From an uncultured Candidatus Melainabacteria bacterium (lineage in GTDB: Bacteria; Cyanobacteriota; Vampirovibrionia; Gastranaerophilales; Gastranaerophilaceae): a DNA stretch of 35,627 bases. The translations under genes were made by a program, and so were the position numbers. The stretch's first letter is position 1, and each line of letters begins with the position of its first letter. Positions 31,595 through 35,627 of this stretch are shown here, piece by piece. Below the pieces are notes generated by a model. It saw only the letters and a list, made by a program, of their open reading frames with translations. It was not told the origin of the DNA and ran no database searches. The stretch is taken from positions 1-35,627 of the forward strand of contig CATNBA010000015.1 of the NCBI GenBank assembly GCA_950096985.1. The letters run 5' to 3'.

Positions 31595-33529
31595 TTAAAT
31601 ACTTGTCGACAATGCCGGAGCAATGCCGATGAAGTGGCGGATTAAATCTGCATCCCACTGTGTGCCGGCTCCTTCTTTTAAAATTTTGCAGGCTGTATCG
31701 ACACTCAAACCTTTTCGGTATGGTCTATCAGAAATTAATGCGTGGTATGTATCTGCAACAGCTACAATTCTTGCTGCCAGCGGTATGTCTTCGCCTTTAA
31801 GCTGCTCAGGATAGCCTTTACCGTCAATACGTTCATGGTGATATTTAACCATAGGGATTAAATCTCGTAACGCCTCATTGGGCTCAAGTACTTTTTCAGC
31901 ACCGATTACAGGATGCTGTTTCATAATTTCCCATTCTTCATCTGAGAGCTTATCAGGTTTTTTCAAAACATTTTCAGGTATACCAATTTTGCCAACATCG
32001 TGAAGAAGTGCTCCTAATTTAATTCTCTGAACTTCATCTTCAGGAAGATTAATTGAACGAGCAAGGGCTTCAGAATATCTTGATACAGAAGTTGAGTGAC
32101 CTTTTGTATACGGGTCTTTTGCATCAATTGCGCCTGCAAGTGAATTTGCAAGTTCCATAAGGTGGTTTTGAGAAACAATATTTTCATTGTTAAACTTATG
32201 AACAAGTTCTTCTTCAAAATCAATACCGAGTTGGGAATGACGTTTTGCTATTACTTCAGCAAAAGAATTTAAAGCATCATCATCCCAGAAATTGAAATCT
32301 GAAGAACTTATTATTGCTGACATACCTTCTTTATAACCTTTAGCTTGTGAAATATACATAGCCTGTTCAGCAAGGATAAGAAGTTTTTCCTGATCTCTTG
32401 AGCATTCAGGGAATGTCGCAATACCTACAGAAACCTTTACAGGTCCTACATCGTCTACGAAACAGCAAGAAAGGCAGTAAGTAATATATTCTGCAAGATA
32501 TTTTGCATCAGCCGTGCCTGTATCAGGAAGAATTATAGCGATTTCGTCACCTCCGTAACGACCTGCTTTGTCAGTGCTTCTGCTGTTTTGTTTAACTTTT
32601 TCTGCAAGAAGTTTGATTACTTCATCTCCCTTTGCGTGTCCCAATTCTCTATTAATTTTTGAGATATTGTTTATATCAAGCATTATAATAGAAAGCTGTG
32701 AATCGTTATCTGCCGTACGTTTAAGTTCTGAACATAAAACTTCTTGAAATCCTCTGTGAGTATACAAACCTGTTAAAGCATCCGTATTTGCATACAGATT
32801 TGTCTGCTCTACAAGTTCCAAATTCTGCATAAATAATGCACAATAATTTGCTATAAACTCAAAAAGTCCTGTATGGTTTTCCAAATTATCTTTACCGATA
32901 ACCATAACACCTTTACATCCGCTTACACAATTTAGGGGCAGGACAAGTGAAGATGAACTGTGCAGGTATGGTATGTTTAAAAATTTATTATTTTCACAGC
33001 ATATTGATTTAGCATTATTAAAACATTCTATAACAGGGTTTTCATCTTCAGACATAAATATCTTTGATGTGTAAGTATTTCCCATCGAATTAAAAAGTTT
33101 TATATTAACACATTTTGATTTTTCGTGATAAATTCCAAATGCTGTAAATATATGGTTTAATTTTTCGCTAAACAATTCATGTACTGATACGAATAAATCT
33201 TGAACACTTGTTTTTCCTGTTAAAACTGAGTTTAAAGAATAAACAATATCTGAATAATCAATAACTTTATTTGAACTCCCATTCATATAGCCGCTGCCAT
33301 ATATTTTGTTAGAAGTTTTATTGGTATTAAAATTATTTATTCTTGCAACAATATTTGATGTTTCTTGAGCAATCGGGTCAGAAACAGTTTTTGGTTTTTC
33401 AGGTAAAATCTTTTTTACGGCAGGTTTTTTCAGCGCATTCATCTGTTTCGCCAACGGGTTTGAAACAGTCGAATTCTTAGTCTTTTTGGGCTCAACAGCC
33501 TTTTTACTATCTGCCTTATTTTCGTTCAA
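31595..33529 (-). CDS. GGDEF and HD-GYP domain signalling protein
   Basis: A 644-residue cytosolic c-di-GMP protein. Residues 1-75 are Lys/Pro-rich and disordered, with a repeated NPLAKQMNALKKP-like motif. About 85-240 resembles a GAF sensor. A GGDEF domain follows (about 245-405) with GRYGGDEIAIILP, close to the active GGDEF form. An HD-GYP domain closes the protein (about 455-640) with HDVGKIGIPE and YHHERIDGKGYPEQL, both complete. It could thus make and degrade c-di-GMP. TTG 33529 is the chosen start with AGGTG about 8 nt upstream; no ATG is near until residue 31. No membrane segment is seen. Confidence 0.92.
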   Translation of the reverse strand: MNENKADSKKAVEPKKTKNSTVSNPLAKQMNALKKPAVKKILPEKPKTVSDPIAQETSNIVARINNFNTNKTSNKIYGSGYMNGSSNKVIDYSDIVYSLNSVLTGKTSVQDLFVSVHELFSEKLNHIFTAFGIYHEKSKCVNIKLFNSMGNTYTSKIFMSEDENPVIECFNNAKSICCENNKFLNIPYLHSSSSLVLPLNCVSGCKGVMVIGKDNLENHTGLFEFIANYCALFMQNLELVEQTNLYANTDALTGLYTHRGFQEVLCSELKRTADNDSQLSIIMLDINNISKINRELGHAKGDEVIKLLAEKVKQNSRSTDKAGRYGGDEIAIILPDTGTADAKYLAEYITYCLSCCFVDDVGPVKVSVGIATFPECSRDQEKLLILAEQAMYISQAKGYKEGMSAIISSSDFNFWDDDALNSFAEVIAKRHSQLGIDFEEELVHKFNNENIVSQNHLMELANSLAGAIDAKDPYTKGHSTSVSRYSEALARSINLPEDEVQRIKLGALLHDVGKIGIPENVLKKPDKLSDEEWEIMKQHPVIGAEKVLEPNEALRDLIPMVKYHHERIDGKGYPEQLKGEDIPLAARIVAVADTYHALISDRPYRKGLSVDTACKILKEGAGTQWDADLIRHFIGIAPALSTSI

Positions 33530-33686
33530 TATACTACACCTACTTCACATGTAAAACTACTGATAAACTATTTTTGCTGAATTTCAAAAATGAGTTTACA
33601 TTGCTTAAACTATTTTATAATAGTTTGTATTAAAAACAATACGCCAAATAGACGGCATTGCCGCCACAAAATCCTTTTACTAACAC

Positions 33687-33702
33687 TACTACATATGTAG
33701 TA
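33687..33702. promoter_or_regulatory. Perfect 16-bp palindrome, operator-like
   Basis: TACTACATATGTAGTA, 158 bp upstream of the GGDEF/HD-GYP start. A binding site for a dimeric regulator is the simplest reading. Confidence 0.3.
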
Positions 33703-33774
33703 TAACTCTAAATCACATGCTTTTCCAGTGGTATGAATTTAAATTTTACACAAGTTAATAATTCAAAACAAAAA

Positions 33775-33808
33775 AGAACCAGTTTAATCTTATGATTGTA
33801 CTGGTTCT
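33775..33808 (-). terminator. Minus-strand terminator after the 33877-34218 gene
   Basis: On the minus strand AGAACCAGT and ACTGGTTCT (9-bp stem, loop about 16) are followed by TTTTTTG. It lies about 70 bp after the gene's stop. Confidence 0.6.
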
Positions 33809-33876
33809 AAAATTATATAGTGGCTGTTAAAGAGGTCTTAGGATAACCTGACCCTAATTTTTAATATATAATTATT

Positions 33877-34218
33877 TTATTTAATTTCTTGAACAGGCGG
33901 TTGTTGTGCTTGCTGTAGTTTTTGTAATTTCTTTTGTAGTCTAATCATTTTTTTTACAGCTTTTGCCTCTCCGGATGGTTTATTAAACTCTTCCGGGTTT
34001 ATTGTTGCCATTTTTTCCCAACATCCGGGTACGTTGGATTTTTCTCCGCAAATGCAATTTCTCCATGTTTCACCTGTATGTTTGTCAACAAGTATTGTTA
34101 ACATATTTGGTGCAGTTACCACTTCATATCTGTTTTGAGATGATTTAACTCCGATTTCTGCAAATGTTGCAACAAGAATTAACACCAGTAATGACACAAT
34201 TAAAATGTTATCTTTCAT
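33877..34218 (-). CDS. Unrecognised small membrane-anchored protein (113 aa)
   Basis: A 113-residue protein with an N-terminal anchor (NILIVSLLVLILVATFAEI) and a periplasmic or extracytoplasmic part. The middle carries ILVDKHTGETWRN and CICGEKSNVPGCWEKM, with three cysteines. The end is a Lys/Gln-rich helix (VKKMIRLQKKLQKLQQAQQ). The TGETW motif recalls small proteins that sit near membrane enzymes, but no family is assigned. ATG 34218 has AGAGAGGGT ahead; ORF extension upstream to 34272 lacks a site. The terminator is 70 bp beyond the stop. Confidence 0.68.
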   Translation of the reverse strand: MKDNILIVSLLVLILVATFAEIGVKSSQNRYEVVTAPNMLTILVDKHTGETWRNCICGEKSNVPGCWEKMATINPEEFNKPSGEAKAVKKMIRLQKKLQKLQQAQQPPVQEIK

Positions 34219-34322
34219 AAGACCCTCTCTTTTTGTACATAATTTTAACACAAGTATTATACTAGCGGGCAATGTAAAATGTCAAACCAAAATTTAAAAT
34301 AATAACAGAAAGGAAAAAGGAT

Positions 34323-34670
34323 ATGATTTTACTTTTAAGATGGATACTTTTCACATTAGCCATAATGTTTGTGGCTTGGTTAGTGCCTGGTATCGGTGTA
34401 GAAAACTTTCAGAGTGCAATGCTGGTAACTGTTATAATGGCGCTTATTAACATATTTATAAGACCATTGATTGTTTTTGTTACATTGCCGATTAACATTT
34501 TAACTCTAGGTATTTTTACACTTGTTATTAATGCATTATTGTTTATGCTTGCCGGTTATCTTGCTCCGGGATTTTATGTGGACGGATTTCTTGCTGCATT
34601 TCTCGGGTCGGTTGTACTGTCATTTTTGGGTCTTATTATCAATATGGTTACAGTGCATAACGCAGAATAA
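34323..34670 (+). CDS. Phage holin 4 family (YvlD-like) membrane protein
   Basis: A 115-residue inner-membrane protein with four hydrophobic segments. RWILFTLAIMFVAWLVPGIG at the start, NIFIRPLIVFVTLPINILTL in the middle and VVLSFLGLIINMV at the end match the YvlD/PF04020 family, labelled phage holin 4 although these are mostly chromosomal proteins of unknown role. There is no phage gene around it. A purine-rich AGAAAGGAAAAAGG tract lies ahead of ATG. A terminator follows. Confidence 0.85.
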   Translation: MILLLRWILFTLAIMFVAWLVPGIGVENFQSAMLVTVIMALINIFIRPLIVFVTLPINILTLGIFTLVINALLFMLAGYLAPGFYVDGFLAAFLGSVVLSFLGLIINMVTVHNAE

Positions 34671-34696
34671 AAAAAGCTCCATTCGGAGCTTTTTTT
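34669..34696. terminator. Bidirectional terminator
   Basis: Hairpin AAAAAAAGCTCC / GGAGCTTTTTTT with an ATTC loop, between YvlD-like gene and the convergent cupin gene. Confidence 0.9.
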
Positions 34697-35000
34697 ATAT
34701 TTTAATTACAAAAAACTTACTGTCTTTGAGTGCTACAACTTTATGCTGAGCATCTCGTTTAAACATTAAGATTTCGCCTTTATCTACTTTGAATTTTTCT
34801 GCATCAAAATGAATTTCAATTTCGCCATCTAATACATAAACAGCAGCATCACAAATTGATGTATGAGTGTCAATAATTTCATTTTTCTTCAAGGCAATAA
34901 TGTTTAAACTGCTGTCATTATTCATAAGTAAAACTTCTTTTTCAAATTCTGCATTTTTCAAATCAACAATATCTTTTGCTTTCATTACGTTAAAAAACAT
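34695..35000 (-). CDS. Small cupin-like protein
   Basis: A 101-residue single-domain cupin. The strand pattern AAVYVLDGEIEIHFDAEKFK, then VDKGEILMFKRDAQHKVVAL fits the two conserved cupin motifs. In motif 1 the usual H-x-H is HTS, so a His metal ligand is missing; motif 2 keeps one His (AQH). It may be non-catalytic or bind a different metal or ligand. ATG 35000 has AAAGGAG about 6 nt upstream; ATG five residues later has none. Its terminator is shared with the YvlD-like gene. Confidence 0.75.
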   Translation of the reverse strand: MFFNVMKAKDIVDLKNAEFEKEVLLMNNDSSLNIIALKKNEIIDTHTSICDAAVYVLDGEIEIHFDAEKFKVDKGEILMFKRDAQHKVVALKDSKFFVIKI

Positions 35001-35142
35001 ATTTACTCCTTTCTTTAAATTTCGGTTATATCTTTCATTATTTATTAAAACTATTTTATTAAAATTTTACATTCTACAGTCGAATAAATTTTTTGCAGTA
35101 AAATAATTTATGTAAGTTTATATAAAAATTAATGGAGGAAGT

Positions 35143-35562
35143 ATGATTGAATTTTTTGGAAAAGTGGTTGGATTTTTAATTTTAGCAGGTATAGCATATC
35201 TTCTTTTTAAGAATAAAGGAACTCATCCTGAACTATTTGAACTTGAAGAAGGTGAGGAAATTCAGGAAATGGTAAAAGGTGATTATTGGGTAAAAGAGTT
35301 TTTATGGCAGGAATCTCAAAATTCTGGAGAATTTGCTTTTACAAATAAAAGATTATTATTTAAGGGCACATTTTTGAAGTCAGCTGATAAAAATATAAGT
35401 ATACCTTATAGTGAAATATTATCAATAAAAAAAACCTATGTAGGTTTATTTTTCCCTGTTGCGTTTACAGTTACAACTAAAGATAACAAGAGTTATAAAC
35501 TTGCGATAATGAAACGTGATAAATATATTGATATGATAAATACATTTGCACAAAATAATTAA
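35143..35562 (+). CDS. Membrane-anchored PH/GRAM-like domain protein
   Basis: A 139-residue protein with an N-terminal transmembrane helix (VVGFLILAGIAYLLF, about 8-22) followed by a PH/GRAM-like domain (about 45-139). FAFTNKRLLFKGT, ISIPYSEILSIKKTYVG and AFTVTTKDNKSYKLAIM form the strand pattern, and a C-terminal helix (MKRDKYIDMINTFA) closes it, as in bacterial PH-domain proteins. It probably faces the cytoplasm from the inner membrane; ligand unknown. A GGAGG site lies about 5 nt before ATG. A terminator follows. Confidence 0.8.
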   Translation: MIEFFGKVVGFLILAGIAYLLFKNKGTHPELFELEEGEEIQEMVKGDYWVKEFLWQESQNSGEFAFTNKRLLFKGTFLKSADKNISIPYSEILSIKKTYVGLFFPVAFTVTTKDNKSYKLAIMKRDKYIDMINTFAQNN

Positions 35563-35570
35563 AGAATAAA

Positions 35571-35607
35571 AATAAAAAGACGATAAGTTTTCTTATCGTC
35601 TTTTTAT
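35571..35607 (+). terminator. Terminator of the PH-domain gene
   Basis: Hairpin AAAAAGACGATAAG / CTTATCGTCTTTTT with a short T-rich loop. Confidence 0.88.
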
Positions 35608-35627
35608 ATTAAAAAGTTTTAATGGTT

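Larger units (their letters stand above)
33530..33876. other. Gene-free region rich in inverted repeats
   Basis: 347 bp with no supported gene. It holds an inverted repeat AAACTATT-N4-AATAGTTT near 33606, a perfect 16-bp palindrome TACTACATATGTAGTA (33687-33702), and a hairpin with a minus-strand T-tract (33775-33808). A 20-codon frame at 33734 on + runs into that hairpin and is not supported. Confidence 0.5.

Noticed and set aside
34323-34670. Phage holin label
   Set aside because: The family name suggests a prophage, but no other phage gene is nearby and YvlD-like proteins are usual chromosomal genes.

Overview
The window reads as a chromosomal segment of an AT-rich, diderm bacterium, most plausibly a gut-type non-photosynthetic relative of Cyanobacteria (Melainabacteria/Vampirovibrionia, order Gastranaerophilales). 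The pointers are: a DprA-like SLOG protein (26156-26737) that closely resembles a conserved cyanobacterial family; a type IV prepilin with the FTLAEVLITLGIIGVVAA start common in that group; an OprP-like outer-membrane porin, implying an outer membrane; a DAP pathway enzyme (DapF); and asparagine-rich lineage proteins with no recognisable family. No photosynthesis gene is present. The assignment is inference from protein style, not from a database search.

Layout. 1-2320: prepilin, TrmB-type regulator and thymidine kinase, all on +. 2377-3876: two unknown lineage-type proteins (-) and an orphan LuxR-type HTH (+). 3845-7700: lepA (-), a double EF-hand protein (+) and enolase (-). 7799-10881 is the most accessory-looking part: tRNA-Met, an unrecognised 298-residue protein with five strand-pair/helix units, a 64-bp relic of an SDR gene end, a SLOG protein, two tandem near-identical XRE regulators, and the intact SDR gene whose 3' end matches the relic. 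10948-17178: pnuC, an internally duplicated membrane protein, hisS with a nucleotidyltransferase-like gene and a small gene behind it, a porin, and an Orn/Lys/Arg decarboxylase. 17180-20884 is a minus-strand block: rpsF-ssb-rpsR, dapF, tRNA-Ser, a class I aminotransferase and an Lrp regulator. 20927-29319: pckA, ffh plus a TonB-C-like periplasmic protein, a HEAT-like protein with the DprA-like protein, and a PcrA/UvrD helicase. 29483-31158 is a second accessory patch with two divergent regulators, each broken by a single-base frameshift, an intact XRE regulator and a small unknown gene. 31213-35610: a zinc-ribbon protein, a GGDEF/HD-GYP signalling protein, and small membrane, cupin and PH-like proteins.

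How the genes work together. Most are housekeeping: translation (lepA, hisS, rpsF, rpsR, two tRNAs), secretion (ffh), DNA maintenance (ssb, pcrA-like, tdk), central carbon metabolism (eno and pckA meet at PEP), cell-wall precursor (dapF) and NAD precursor uptake (pnuC). The regulatory load is high: TrmB, LuxR (one intact, one broken), four XRE proteins (one broken), Lrp, and a c-di-GMP protein.

Points that stand out: (1) an island bounded by divergent 64-bp copies of the SDR gene end; (2) a possible ABBA/PT-barrel-like protein; (3) a 24-bp palindromic repeat at the 3' ends of two genes in the same frame; (4) several genes whose -10 box ends 6-8 nt before the ATG with no Shine-Dalgarno, suggesting leaderless mRNAs; (5) paired frameshifted regulators. 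I did not find a clearly new multi-gene system; the SLOG plus twin-XRE island is the nearest candidate.
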